Shown here piece after piece: positions 35,830 through 48,427 of a stretch of 64,000 nucleotides of DNA (positions within the stretch are counted from its first letter, which is position 1; each line of letters begins with the position of its first letter). Position numbers and translations under genes: made by a program. The notes beneath the pieces were generated by a model, which searched no databases, was not told where the DNA came from, and saw only the letters and a program-made list of their open reading frames with translations. The stretch is taken from the NCBI RefSeq assembly GCF_019175285.1, contig NC_056523.1, forward strand, positions 290,982,675 to 291,046,674. The letters are read 5' to 3'. The DNA comes from Sceloporus undulatus. Taxonomy: Eukaryota > Chordata > Lepidosauria > Squamata > Phrynosomatidae.

Positions 35830-36670
35830 GGGGAGTTGTGGGCGGGGCTGGCGTTCCTGGCTGCATGTTCCTTAGATGACAGGGAAGTTGTAGACCATGT
35901 GCGTAACAAACTTACCGGACTCAAGTTCGCTGCAACAGTGTTTAATGCACCAACAACACACTACTTCCCTTTTTACCCGTGATACACCAACAAGCGGCCA
36001 ACGGGCCAACAAAAGTCCCCTTTAAGAGGCTGATAGAGGCCAGTCCTTAAGTTGCCCTTTTCTCAGTCTCAGGGCTTCCCAAGCTTCACCCTCTCCGTCC
36101 TCCTGAGTGCTTCTCTAGAGGCTCCCAGTCGGCCTTCTCATGCTCTAAGGGAGGAGGTCCACACTCCCACTTGTCGCCTTTAGGGTCCCACCACTCGTCT
36201 TCCAGACCCCTGGTCGGTGGTTTTACCCACTCCTCCTCATCAGAGTAGTTATACATGCCCTCCGTCCGCGGGTTCCACAATTCCACCTCTTGGTGACGAC
36301 CACGTCGCTGGAAGCTAGGTCGGGCTTGTAGAGATACTGGGACCCCGTCTCTCCCAGGGCTTCTCTTCACCTGCACTATCCCTCGCTCATCCGCGACTCC
36401 CTGTCCTCCTCTTCCGTGATGTCCCTGCGCACCACTGTCCCTCCTCCTTTATTCCCTTTCGAGGGCTCCTCAGCTCCTCCCTCTCTGGCCCTGCCCCTTG
36501 GTAATTCTCCTCCTCTTTCTCCACCTGACCCCTTTCTGCCGTCTCATCTCTCCCCACCTCCTGGCACTTTGCCTCCTCCTTTTCCACCTGGCCCACTTCC
36601 GCCCTCCCAGCTCTCTCAGCCTCCAGGCTCACCCCACTACAGAGGTAGAGTACAAAAAGAGGTGGAAAAC
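35830..36670 (-). mobile_element. Possible LTR-retroelement fragment (fossil, broken)
   Basis: This GC-richer block has minus-strand frames rich in charged residues (EEEWVKPPTRGLEDEWWDPK) and proline-glutamate runs. It is followed towards 35830 by LTR-like text with an ATTAAA signal. It is broken and no diagnostic domain is seen; the family is unknown. It could instead be another kind of repeat. Confidence 0.3.
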
Positions 36671-39600
36671 GCAAGTCATCACCTTGGATAAAGTATGGTA
36701 CTTCTACTGGTTATAGTTAAAGAGACTTAATGGAGGAAGAGAATGGATTCAGGCATCAGATACATCATCTGGTGGCTCCAATATTGTAGGGCAGAGAATC
36801 CATGGAGATTTTAATGGTAGTTCCTCTGCAGCTGCTCTGGGTTTTAAGAAAGCTGAATCTTTGCTGATAATAGGATTCAACACCTGTATAGCTCCTATAC
36901 AACCTGGAGCTGCTGCAGAAAAAGTGAGGTAGATTCCTACTCCCACAGTAATGGAGTCTGTGGGGTTAGTCACACTGTGAAAATAAGCCAGGTTGAATCC
37001 GGATTATCACATGCATCCTGAATACACCAATTAAGTTGGAGGAGCTACCAAAACCCCCACTTAATCCAGGATAATCGATATCATGTTTTCCCCTGAGGTT
37101 TTTTTTAAAATATTCAATGTCAATAGTGTGAATAACTGATGGAAACAGACCCAGGATAAAACACTGCATGCCTTGAGTATGTTCCAAATTTATTTGCATC
37201 ATCTACTTCATCTTTATTTGAATGCTTGCACATGTGAGCATCTGAACTTGCAGAGATGTGCATTGATGCGATTCCATAGTGCTAATAACAAACCCGGAAT
37301 GCATGAGTGAGATGATTTGCATTGTTGCGCTAAAAAGAACGTCATCTGAATGATCCGTGTTATTCAGTGAGCCAAAGAACTGAATCCTTTGGGCTAATCC
37401 CAGCTAGAGTGTGTGTAGAATACATTTAATCAACTGTTGAATGTAGGTAAATCTCACTAATTTAATTAGTCTACTCTCTTTGAGACTAACAATAGGAGTC
37501 AGGCTACAGAGCTGTTACTTTTAGAATTCCTGAGAAAACAGATGGCATAGTTGGCTCCCATAAGGAGCTTCTCCCACTTCGGTCTGAATTACTACTCTGG
37601 GACTTCCTTGATAGCAAACTGATGAGGTAAACTGCTGAACTAAATATGGGTGACTTTACATAGGACAACAGGTATCTGGTCTCTCAGCAGGGTGTTGGCA
37701 GGTGACTAGATAGTATCAGTGGAATCCCTTCTTACTACATGCTTTTGAGACTGAGACTTTGAAATTCTGTGGATCAGATAGCTTAACCTATTTTAAGGGT
37801 GGGGTTGACCCCCTCCCCCAAAAGCATTGTAAAGCATTTTATGCAATAAAATGGCCAGAAAATCTGGCCCAAAAATATTTTTTATAACTTTTCACAGCTG
37901 GCATTTTAGAAATGGATAATGACTACAGCCATTAACACTCCAAAGAGCTCATTGCATACATTTTAACACAAACAACACAGGTTCACAGCTTATCCCTTTG
38001 TTGGCCTTTGTTAGAATATTTGTTTTTAAATACAAAAATTGAGTTGACATTTTGGTATTCTCTTTTGCTTTTGTCTCAACATCTCAATAGTCTTTTATTT
38101 TAAAAAAAACTGAGTGGGATATCTGCAGTTTAAAAAAAATGAATAAAACACCTGATTATTTCCCCCTAACTTCTAGACAAAAGAATTGAAGTTGCTATAT
38201 TGGTAATATTACGTGACTGTTTACAGGGGGGAAATTGCTGCTTGAAATTGTAACAGAACAAAGCAACATCCATATAATGCTTTGCCTCCTGTGTAAATTA
38301 TAAATTGATCCAAAATATAATGAAAGTGCTTATTGTCTGAGTTTTTCTAGCCCTTGGCTGTCTTGTACAGTTGTTTTTTTTTTGTTTGTTTGTTTTTGGT
38401 GGTGGTGGGGAGTAAAATTCCAATAAATTGCACAGTTTAAATCTGTAGCCAGTACAGATTTTAGTTTGGTTAACCGTTAGAGGAAACTGTTTATCAAAGC
38501 AATGAATAACCAATTAAAAATAAACAATTTTTGAAACTAAAAACATTACAAATTGATGCGAGTGAGGTGAGTTAATTTTGAAAGAGACCTTGCAACCAAT
38601 TTTCATGGAAGCACAACCTGTCACAGGAAGCTGATGGTGATGAGATTTCAGTATCTTGCCCGGGGCAGCAAAATACCTGTCATCCCTTGAAAATCCTGTT
38701 TTTGTTTCCCCTTCATTCTGCTCTCTTTCTGCGTGATAAACCTGTCCAGGATTTCTGCCTCATCTGCAAAGAATAGCTAACATCTGGAACTTGGAAGTAA
38801 CACATTAAAAGCAATGCAGCTACTCACCATTCCCTTATTATAGTAAGACAGACCAATGTTGTCATTTTGAAATGCTTTTATGAGAATGGTGATAACAATA
38901 ATGTCAATTGGTGGCTTCCATGTCACTGAGGCGATAAATCATTTTGAAATTTAAAGGAGACATGCAAGGTGATGGCTGCCTCCCCCAAGGCTTAAAACTT
39001 CTTAATATAAAAGTTAAAATACAATTAAATTAACTCATTTAAAAATACAAGTTAGAAACACAAGTTAAAACAATATTAAAAGGCATTTAAACATGATGAC
39101 ATTTTAAAAAATCCCACTATAGCCCCTCCCCAATAAAAGTTCTATCTGCTGTCACCAAATACCTCCTAAAATGCTGGTGGAAAATGAGCGGGGGGGGGGG
39201 GGCAAACAGACCTCCTGTGGATGGGAGTGCTACAGCTTGGGAGCAACCACAGAAAAGGCTCTCTCTTGAGTCCTCACCAGCTGCACCTGTGAGTTATAGT
39301 GGACCCACTAGAAGCCACTGGTTAACTAGCAAAACCAAAATGATACCTTCAAATTACAATATCATATGCACAACCTAAATGTATTTACATAGACATAGTG
39401 AAGATTTGGTTACAATTTTTAAATATTTTTAAAAGAAAAATGTAAAAGAATATTTTTCCCCTGGAGAAGTTCTGTTATGCTTTATCTGTGCATAACAACA
39501 CAATGTCATGAAGTTGCCCCATAGATCACCATTACCCTATCCAGCACAGAAAACAAGATCCAGAGTGTGCCCAGCAGTATGAGTAGGGCCAGATACCACT

Positions 39601-40480
39601 TGGGACAGACCTATGATTGTCATGGAGGCCATGAAGTCTTGACTCCCAAAAAGACAGTCTCAACCCTAGTAAGAGACTCCAATACCAACCCTGAGACCAT
39701 CCTGCCTATCTCAGGAAGGGAGGCTATAGAGCAGAGAGGTGGGTGGTAAACCCTACTTTGACCTGGCAACCCACCTTTAGGTATACACACTCAATACCTG
39801 CAGAGTATGGCATAGAGCATCTGGTCCAGGGAATGGATCATGATAGATTACTACAACTCCACCTCCCTATCCCTCAACTCTTGCCTGCTGTTGCATGGAA
39901 AAACCTGGAGGCAGAACTGAGATAGATTAACACTCCAACCTCATCCAGCCAGGTCTCTTGATAAAGACCAGGCTAGTGTGCTCATCCTGAATGAAATGCT
40001 GAATAGCATTTGTTTTCCCATTCACCAACCTGGCATTTCACAGCAGTACTTTCAACCCAGGGGAACTGTAGCCAAAACTATCCACACTATTTGAGCTGGG
40101 AGCCAATGTTATGCTCCCTCTTCTATAATATTGTAATTGCTTCCTCCCTCTGCCCTGGACAACCTCCATGGCTCCTTCCTGAATCTATTCAGCAACTTTT
40201 TCCTCCAGCTTCCAGGTGGTCTCTGTGGTCATCTGTCTCTGCTCAGATGATGTCCTAGATTTTCTGTTTGCTGCTTTCTTTTTAATGGTTAATGATTTTT
40301 AACAGGTTTTGACTTTTTAATTACATTTTTAACTTCTGTGTGTTGTGAATTTTAAGCTATCTTTGTTTTAACTATTGAAAGCCACCTTGAGTTCTGAACT
40401 GGGGAAAAGGCAGGATGTAAATAAATAATATGATGGTGGTAGTGATGATTATGAAGTTTGTCACCTGGATCATGTAATGT
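36671..40480. other. Intergenic DNA, largely unique
   Basis: It includes a possible MITE piece at 36985-37110 (AATCCGGATTATCAC) and poly-A-rich stretches. The segment 38600-38960 is repeat-poor with an even composition and could be a conserved non-coding element, as could 37400-37650. A G11 run is at 39191. No gene was recognised. Confidence 0.3.
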
Positions 40481-40484
40481 ACTG

Positions 40485-40690
40485 AACATCAAATTGTTGG
40501 TTGACTTATGATACCCCATGAATTTCAAATGTTTTTTTTAAGGCAAGGAATACTCAAAAGTTGGTTTGCCATTGCTTTCCTCTGAAATATAGTCCCCACC
40601 ATCTGCTATTACCTAGTAGTCTCCCTTCCACATACTAACCAGGCTTGACCCTGTTTAGCTTCTGAGATCAGCCAGGGCCTGGTGCCTTCA
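40485..40690 (-). mobile_element. 5S-rRNA-derived SINE
   Basis: AGTCTCCCTTCCACATACTAAC, CAGGCTTGACCCTGTTTAGC and TTCTGAGATCAG is the inverse of 5S rRNA with changes. It is joined to a body also seen at 5005-5160. The 5S promoter makes this a SINE3-type element, not an rRNA gene. Confidence 0.8.
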
Positions 40691-40699
40691 TAGTATTTA

Positions 40700-41222
40700 C
40701 CATATATATTCATGTACAAGTCGATCGTATGTATAAGTCAAGGGAATGTTCCAGGGTCAAAATCATGGATTTTGATATGACACATGGATAAGTTGAGGGA
40801 AAACTTAGGGGACTATAATGATGGATGGAAAGGGGAAAATATCACTTCCATCCCTCCTTCTCCTTCTCTGGATCTCTCCCGACCACCTTACACTGATTCC
40901 CAGGAGCTGGATGAGAGGTTTTAATATCGGATTGAGAAGGGAAGCAAGTGGTGTTAAATGGGGAGTTTCTTCCATGTGAAGAGGAGGCTTGCAAATTGAA
41001 CTGGGAACCTCTTTCACACACACTCACACACACACAGAGAGAGAGAGAGAGGGGGGGGGTGCCTTCAGGCACCAAGAGTGGAGCATCAAGCTTGCTTGTT
41101 CTAGGACCTTTCCAAGCAGTACTAGTTATTGACCCATATATAAGTCGACCCAGGATTTTAACGTCAGTTTGGAGGCATAAATTTCTTACCTTCTGGTCAA
41201 GTATATATGGTAGGTGTATGAT
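40700..41222. mobile_element. TIR-type repeat with ACCATATATA ends
   Basis: It opens ACCATATATATTCATGTACA and AGTCGATCG and closes with CCATATATAAGTCGACCCAGG and AGTATATATGGTAGG. AAGTCGA near both ends is typical of an abundant reptile repeat. A (CA)(GA)(G)n run at 41018-41059 lies inside. The class is unassigned. Confidence 0.5.
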
Positions 41223-42136
41223 TTAACCATATCTTCTGCAAATTTAAGCCCTTTCTGCTCACCATTCATATATATTTTGAACAGAAAGGTCACGGTGTAG
41301 GCAGGTTGCTAACCCAAGCACAAAACCTTTGTCAGTTGTGATCTCTTTTCTGTCTGAAACTAAAGAGAAAATTCACAGATAATTTTGCTTTTGGACTCTT
41401 AGATACTGTCAGGCAATCTTCTTTCCTAGCTCATGCTGATCCATTTTTTGAACAGAACAAAAGCATAGTTGATAATAGCAAGAGTAATCAAATGTTGATT
41501 CTTGCCATCAACTAACATTTTAAAGGCCTCACTTACGCAATTACTTTCTCTGTGTCTGTGTAATAAGGAAGACATTTAAAATAGCACCATAGCCTAAATT
41601 TTATGTTTTAAAAAAGATGGCGAGGCTTTCAGTTTAGCAAAAATTAGTCAAACATAACCTATTGGGTTTACCATCGTGATAAGTACCCTTTTAATAACTA
41701 TTTTCTCTGACAATGACAGTCTACACATTATATTCAAAAGTGAGATATAACAACTAATGCAAGTTGGTGAAAACTTTAAAATTAGCATAGCTTAGGGCAC
41801 CATCAAGAGAAATGTTAATAATTTTTCTTGAGGCAAGTGACTGGCCTCAAGATGAGGTGTAACAAATATGACAACTTTTATATTTCTTATGTTTTAACTC
41901 AGAAAGCATAAAAAATTGTAAAATGTTTACTGAAAAATGAAACCAAAAACACAGCAGAGTTAAGAGACAACATTGATAGCTATACAACATGTAAGAAGAA
42001 AAGTAGCTACATTTTGTAGGAACTTAGTGCTTTTTGTAGTCCATGTGTCTAGTGAAATTCCAGATGTAGCCATCTTGGCCATCAAAAATTGTGGAACACA
42101 AAATTTATCTTGTGATCATGACCTTATTGGGCCAGT
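41223..42136. other. Intergenic DNA, repeat-poor
   Basis: AT-rich, without recognised repeats; contains TTTTAATAACTATTTTCTC-like text. A candidate for conserved non-coding sequence, but this cannot be tested by eye. Confidence 0.3.
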
Positions 42137-42358
42137 AAAGGAGACCCAGCATGGTATAATGGTTTGGTTGTTAGACTAGGGTTGAAATCTCTGCTTGGCC
42201 ATGGAGACCCACTGGGTGACTTTAGACAAGGCATACTCTTTCAGTGTCAAAGGAATGAAACAGTAAACCTTCTTTGAACAAATCTTGCCAAGAAATCCTC
42301 ATGATAGGTTTACCTTAGAGTCACCATAAGTTACAAATGACTTGATCGCACACAACAA
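42137..42358 (+). mobile_element. tRNA-derived SINE with BovB-like tail
   Basis: Head GCATGGTATAATGGTTTGG, body CACTGGGTGACTTTAGAC, AACAAATCTTGCCAAGAAAT and GTCACCATAAGTTACAAATG, tail GACTTGATCGCACACAACAA. Nearly complete. Confidence 0.85.
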
Positions 42359-42447
42359 CGTAAATGCTATAAATGGCAGTCTATGAAGGTAGGTTGGCAA
42401 AAGTCAGTTTCCATGGGCTGGAGAATGTACTGTAAGTCTGAAGTGCA

Positions 42448-42530
42448 ATTTATTTATTTATTTAATATGCAGCCTTTCTCCCAGCAGGAGACTCAATGTG
42501 GCTTGCAAAGAGGATAAAATAAGTTAACCT
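42448..42530 (-). mobile_element. Retroposon tail, inverse
   Basis: TTTATTTATTTATTTAATATG followed by CAGCCTTTCTCCCAGCAGG and CTCAATGTGGCTTGCAAAG is the inverse of the common tail of squamate non-LTR copies. Confidence 0.55.
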
Positions 42531-43590
42531 AATTATCTCTGTTGTAAGGACAGCTTGAAAAGCTTCTTACACTCACTTCTGGAATGGCCCAGCTAGTATG
42601 GTCATGATAGTTGAGAGATTCTGGGAGTTGTATCCCCCAAAAAACTACTGTATATTTAGAAAGTAACTGTTTTTATGATATGTCACTTGGCATAAGTAGG
42701 AGAGAGTGACAACTTTTTTTTTCAAAGTTTGTAAAATTCAGATATACATTCCCTTGTGCTTTTGAAACAACTGAGATTTCCTCTTTGAGGTAAGAGCTTA
42801 CCATGCCACCCACCAGCATGCTTCTGAAAATTTATTATAGGTGTCTTATAAAAGTTTTCCCAGATATTCAACCTAATCACCAAGGAAAATTTATCAAGGC
42901 TGCTATAATAGCGCCAGAGTTCATTTTTGACAACAAGCCATTTATCTGTTAATTCTATTGCTGTGGAACATAAGTGGTGAAAAGGTCATCTCTGTGCTAC
43001 TGAGGCTATATAGATGATCAAGTAACACTAATGTAAATGGAGGAAATGTTCTTGATGATGTATTATCTCTATTCCTTCCTAGTAGGACTCTCTGTTTATG
43101 AAATAATTCCTATCTGATTAGCCACCTTATTTTTGTGCAGGTAGCTGATTTATGCATAGGTCAAATTTAAATAAATGATCATAAGACAAAATTCTTAAAA
43201 TGTGATACTGAAAGAGAATAATGTATTATTAAGGAACAAAGACTGCCTTTTAGTGTTAGAGCAAAACAAAACTATGTGTAATGCTTTCTTTCTCACAGCC
43301 TGTGCCAATAATACACCACAACTAAATTACTTTAAAATAAGTAAATAAAAGAATTCTCCTTTTTGTTCAGAAATTCAAGCATTTAACATTTCTCCTCTCT
43401 GAGTAAAACTAATCTCCACCAATTGTTGCTCTCATTATGCACCTTCAAGTCACCTTTAAGAATGGGTACTTTCTCAGCTTACCCAGGTCGGCAAGACAAT
43501 TTACAATTCTAGAAACACAATACAATAAAATGAAAGGAACAAATTATGTTTAAAATAACAGCTGCAAAATAATCATTGAAATGTATCATC
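42531..43590. other. Intergenic DNA, repeat-poor
   Basis: A short decayed MITE piece lies near 42580-42650. From about 42860 to 43250 the sequence is AT-rich and repeat-free, with homeodomain-like TTAATT and TAAATT sites; function unknown. Confidence 0.3.
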
Positions 43591-43598
43591 TTGTAACC

Positions 43599-43785
43599 CA
43601 GTGGTTCCCAACCTGTGGGTCGGAACCCCTTTGGGGGTCGAACGACCCTTTCACAGTGGTCGCCTAAGACCATTGGAAAACACATATTTATATGTAGCAA
43701 TGAAAATAATTGTATGGTTGGGGGTCACCACAACATGAGGAACTGTATTAAAGGGTAGCGACATTAGGAAGGTTGAGAACCACTG
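43599..43785. mobile_element. SPIN-like hAT MITE
   Basis: The left end CAGTGGTTCCCAACCTGTGG, then AACCCCTTTGGGGGTCGAAC and CGCCTAAGACCATTGGAAAA, and the right part TTGGGGGTCACCACAACATG with AAGGTTGAGAACCACTG match the SPIN family as recalled. The flanks TTGTAACC (43591-43598) and CTGTAACC (43786-43793) are an 8-bp target duplication with one change. It is 187 bases, a deleted non-autonomous form. SPIN elements were described as horizontally transferred into several tetrapods, including Anolis. Confidence 0.93.
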
Positions 43786-44765
43786 CTGTAACCTAAAGAC
43801 CTTGAGAAACTTTTCTTGTTGAGGGGGAAGGAATGAGTTTCCTAAAGGGGAAAACATGAAGTAATCCAATTTAGCAAATTCTCTCAGGGAGGCAGTTCCA
43901 CAGGATTATACTAAAATCACTGTCAGTGGTTGGGGAATCTGTTCTGGGTTTTAGACCAAACTTTATTGGAGAGGTGACATTTCAGGTTTGCTTTTATTTG
44001 TATATTCCTGCATGGGAGGCATTTGGACTAAATTCCCCTGTGGTTCCTTTCAGCTTTTATGGTTTGACAATCAGAGGTGCTGAACTCTATCTGCCAAAGA
44101 GATTCAGAGACAGAGTATTCTCTCTATAGCCATCCATTGGGCTTCTGATTAGTACCAATACACAACATGTGGCCAATAACATGGGGCTATCTTTCACTCC
44201 TTGGGAGTGGACTGGCAGCTGTTGAGTAATAAAGGTTTAATATCTCCATCACACCTGTCAGCAGCAGGCTTGCTTGCAAGTGGGGAGTTTTGTCCTCAGC
44301 ATCTCCCCATCTCTTCCTGTTTCCCATCCTTTCCTGCCTGAGGCAACTGCCTCTGTTTGTAGTCCAGTCCTACAAAGTGCTGATAAAGACAGAACTTGGT
44401 ACAGAGCTTCAAAAAGAAAAAAAGGCCTTAGTAAGCTGGCAGCATCTAATAGGAGCAAATATTTCATGCTGGTCACACAAATTTTCTTTCTTTATCTCTA
44501 CATGAGTAAATAAGCAGATGTCTAAGAGACACAAACATATTTTTCTATAATTCACGCTAACAGTTTGAAAACTGACTCAAGGAAAGTGGCAAGGAAATAA
44601 GACTGGTTTTGAGCCTTTGGCTGTTTTCTGCATGTTGCATGCAAAGTGAACCAACTGTTTTATTTCTTAGTGCTGGAAAGCCTGTAGCTAATAGTCTAAG
44701 CAAAGAAAAATAGTGATCACGCATCTGACTGGGCACCCAGAAGGGTGTAACATCATTATGTTTAT

Positions 44766-45440
44766 GTAAAATTATGCAAAGGGATCTTGTAACACCTTTG
44801 AGTCTAACAGAAAGAAAGAAGCTGGTAGTATGAGCTTTCATAGACTTTAGTCTACTTCTTCAGATTCATGAAGTGGATGGTTCTATATAAGCAGGCTGAG
44901 TGTGAGAATAGCAATACAAGTGCAAAACATGTGGTTATGGAGATAAGGTGACAAGTACAGTTTTAACTATGGTCATTGGAGAATATGTCAGGAGGAAGGA
45001 TGCTGCTTAAAGCCAAGGTGACTAGATAGCAATATGAATGGTGGTGGGAGTGCTGCAATGTAGTGTGGAAACCAAAAAAGAGCCCAAGAACAGGGAGGCC
45101 ACTTATGCATGATCCAAAAAGAGATAGGTTTGCATAAAAAGCGTGTGTGTGTGTATATATATATATGCATATGTGAAGGGAGACGGTGGGCAGGTCTTGT
45201 TGGTGCCAGCCTATCACAGCTCAGGAAATGTTGTGACAGGAAGTCTGTCGGTGTGTGTGTGTATGAAAGGATACAAAACTAAGGCTTGTCTATGACAGAA
45301 TGCAGATAGGGAAAAGATGGCATAGAGATAAGGTAAAGCTGTGATAAAGATAGGACAGTCAGTCAGAGAAAAGAATCGAATAGGATTTTGGGGAGGTCTG
45401 AATTATTAAATATGAGTCAGAGGTTAGTATGTGAACTAAT
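44766..45440. mobile_element. Interspersed repeat, AAGAAGCTGGTAGTATGAGC type
   Basis: CTTGTAACACCTTTGAGTC and GAGCTTTCATAGACTTTAGTC begin the same repeat as at 6892-7030 and 58080-58515. The following 500 bases to 45440 look like more of the same element. A GT/AT run is at 45141-45170. Confidence 0.4.
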
Positions 45441-47427
45441 TGTGCATTAACAAACTTGTAATTGTTTGTTTGCATTTTTAAACAACTGTGTCTGGCTGTT
45501 CCTGTTAAATTTTAGTATAGAGCCTGGTCATGCTTATCACATTGAACCACTCATCCACTGCCCCATAAAGGGATCACCCCATAAAGGGGTCACCAAGCAC
45601 CCAATCCAGAGAGGGATTTTGAGGAGCAAGGGAGCAAGGTGAGTGACAGTAGCCCAAGGGTTTGTAACTGTGGGACCAGCATGAAGAGGAGATCTATCAT
45701 AGCACATGGGGGGGGGGGGTCCTATAATTTAAATCAAAAAACAGTACATCTCATCCAAGCAGGGGAGACTGATTCTGCTGTCCAAGTGCTAACTGTTGAT
45801 GGACAACTTCAAAGCCCCTGGTGCTTTCTCATGCTACAGTTCCTTGTCTTTATTTCACTTTATTCCCTTAATTTCCAGTCTTTACTATAGTTCCTTATAT
45901 CTACCTTGCACTAAAGAACCCTTCAAATACAGGAAGCCTGAAAATAAAGAAATTTTCTCTGACAGACTTTCACACAGAGGACTGACTGCTCTAAAATAGA
46001 TCATATGGCCTGTGTATCAATCGTTCACTTACACTTAACGAGATTAATAGTATTTGTGTGTGCTTTTAAAAGATCTTTATAGAGCTAAAAGCTGGATAAA
46101 AAATCTTAGTAAATCACTTCATGTTGGGGCAGGAGGACTTTGGCTGGGGGGGACATGGCAAAATTGACCTTCTTGCCCCTTCCGAGAATTGGGAAGCCTT
46201 TTGGAAGGTTCTCCCTTTAAAAATGGTTCTTGGAATGCTGGGTAGTCCTGGGGGCCATGTGCATTGTCTGTATTTGCTCCACTCCAAGGTAAAATATGTA
46301 AATACTTTTTTATGTGAAGTGATTGAAACCAACTCTATGTAGGAGCTGCTTTGATCAGAGCTGATGGAGGGGGGAATGGTTCCAGGGGTCTGGAAGGGGG
46401 TCCAGCTATGTTGCATAAGTTATTGTCTTGGAGCATAGCAGCGCCAAATTCTGTATCATTTTTATATAGTGACAGTAGCAAGAGTGGGCATCAGCTGTGT
46501 TTAAAACAGACCAACCTGCAAGTACAGTATTTGACACAGAGCAAAATGGCTTCAGATTTCAAATAACAAATGTTGCAGCATTCTATTTGTTATGAATGTG
46601 GCTGGCACCAATTCATCCTACTCTTAGCTCTGCAGGCCCAATTGACTGAGCCAAATTGCATGTGAGGCAGGCCTATATAAAACCTGTCTCTAATCTTGTG
46701 ACATGGGGGCCTCCCATGAGAGAGAAGCCCTCCCTTTGCAAAGCTTGAAACACATTTTTATATATACACCTGTCTCATGTGTGCCAGCCAGTTTTGAGCT
46801 AACCTGTCCTGTCCTGATGTTTGAAAAACCTAGAAACATTAGCTTAAGGTCCCCAAATGGTTTTTAACTGGGGTTCAGACACCTGCTCATTTGTTTTGGT
46901 TCTGATCATCCTGCTACATATGAGTAGGAAGAACAGAAAATCTTTTTATACTTCAGAAGGAGCAGCAGCAGCAGCTACTAATTCGGAAGTGAGTTATGGA
47001 TGTGTGATTTCCTAGCATGGAAGAGGTCACAATAATGTGACCGGGGGGTGGTGTGGTGTTAGATTATTTAATTGCCTGCAGCAATGTCAGTCTGTTAATG
47101 AGCTTTATTAAATTATAGAGTGTAATATTAACAAATGACATTCCCAACAAGTGCTAACAAGGATCAGTTTAATGAACGGTAAGTGATGCCTAGGGCTATG
47201 GCTAACGTGGACAGTCAAGGTTTACAATGGGTATTTTTGTTTTGTTTTGTTTTAATTTCTGTTTGTAAACAACATAGCCTGCCAAACTAGATATGACTGA
47301 TCCATTTTTTAACCTCTGTAAGATTTAATCAGATCGATATGGCTCTGTGGATGAGATCCCAGCATTCTGACTGCCCATATGGCTGACAATTGTGTAGGCT
47401 GCGTAGCTGTAGTGTTTGTGGAGAATA
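45441..47427. other. Intergenic DNA, no gene recognised
   Basis: It has a G12 run at 45708 and duplicated CCCCATAAAGGG text near 45565-45590. The segment 47040-47190 is repeat-free with TTAATGAGC and TTAATTG sites, a candidate regulatory element. Confidence 0.3.
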
Positions 47428-47795
47428 TCACACAGGAGACTTACCATGTGTAAATCGTCAGGAAATCACCAGAAATTGTGGAAAACCCTTGATCTACAGT
47501 GACACCCCCACGCGCTTCTCTTGTGAGTAAATTGTCATGGAGGCATTGGTGCTTGCTCATCCCATCACTAAAGTGTTTTTGGAGCTGCCATTTGGCAATA
47601 ATGGTAGATCACGTTATTGCCAAGTGGCAGCTCCAAGAATGCTTTACTGATGAGATAGGGGAGTGCTGACGCCTCCATGATTATTTACTCATAGGGTGTG
47701 AACATAGGGGTGTGAACACAGACCACGGTTTTCCCACAATTTCTGACTATTTCCTGACAATTTACAATGGTAAGCCTCCCGTGTGATATTCACCT
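47428..47795. mobile_element. Foldback MITE, about 370 bp
   Basis: The left arm has GAATATCACACAGGAGAC and TCAGGAAATCACCAGAAATT and the right arm the inverse AATTTCTGACTATTTCCTGA and CCTCCCGTGTGATATTC. The centre holds a second palindrome (GGAGCTGCCATTTGGCAATA near 47581 and its inverse near 47610). The related start GAGATTATCGCACAGCC is at 34613. Confidence 0.8.
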
Positions 47796-48100
47796 GTGTT
47801 GATAACTTCCTACTTTTCAGTGCAGAAGTACCTCGGAGGAAAAGGTACCTACCGTTCCTAATGAAGAAAACAGGAATGTGTGATTGTATTTTATATAACT
47901 GTGAGTTATGCTAATATGAAAAGTGAAGTAATAGTTCTCTCACTATACTTCCTGTAGTCTTGATCAGGGCTTATATGGAATTTGCATATGCAAAAGTTTG
48001 GGTGGCTACTTTAATCATTAATGCCACTGAAAAGTCTTTTCCTCATGTCTTTGCCATCTTCCAATTGCAGAAGGACTAAGAGAAAGCCCTCTTCAAAGAT

Positions 48101-48342
48101 CATACAATTTGGGAAATCTCATATCCACATAATTTTTTATCCATGGATTCAAGCATCCATGGCTTGAAAATATTTTAAAAATATATAAATTACAAAAAGC
48201 ACACCTTGATTTTGCCATTTTATATAAAGGACACCATTTTATTATGCCATTGTATTTCATGGGGCTTGAGCATTCACAGATTTTGGTATCCATGGGGGGT
48301 CCTGGAACAACCCCACTGGATACCAAGGGCCCACTGTACAAT
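48101..48342 (+). mobile_element. Tigger/pogo-like MITE
   Basis: It runs from TACAATTTGGG and ATATCCACATAATTTTTTATCC through TCAAGCATCCATGGCTTG, TTTGCCATTTTATATAAAGG and GGTATCCATGGGGGGTCC to ACCAAGGGCCCACTGTA. This is the layout of Tigger-type mariner elements (TA target, CAGT start, ACTG end). Non-coding. Confidence 0.8.
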
Positions 48343-48427
48343 GTTCCCTATAACCATCCCCAGTGAGCAGTCTGGCCACATCATTTTGAAGTGTTTCTGA
48401 TCAGTTTCCAAAGTTATCCCCACATAG

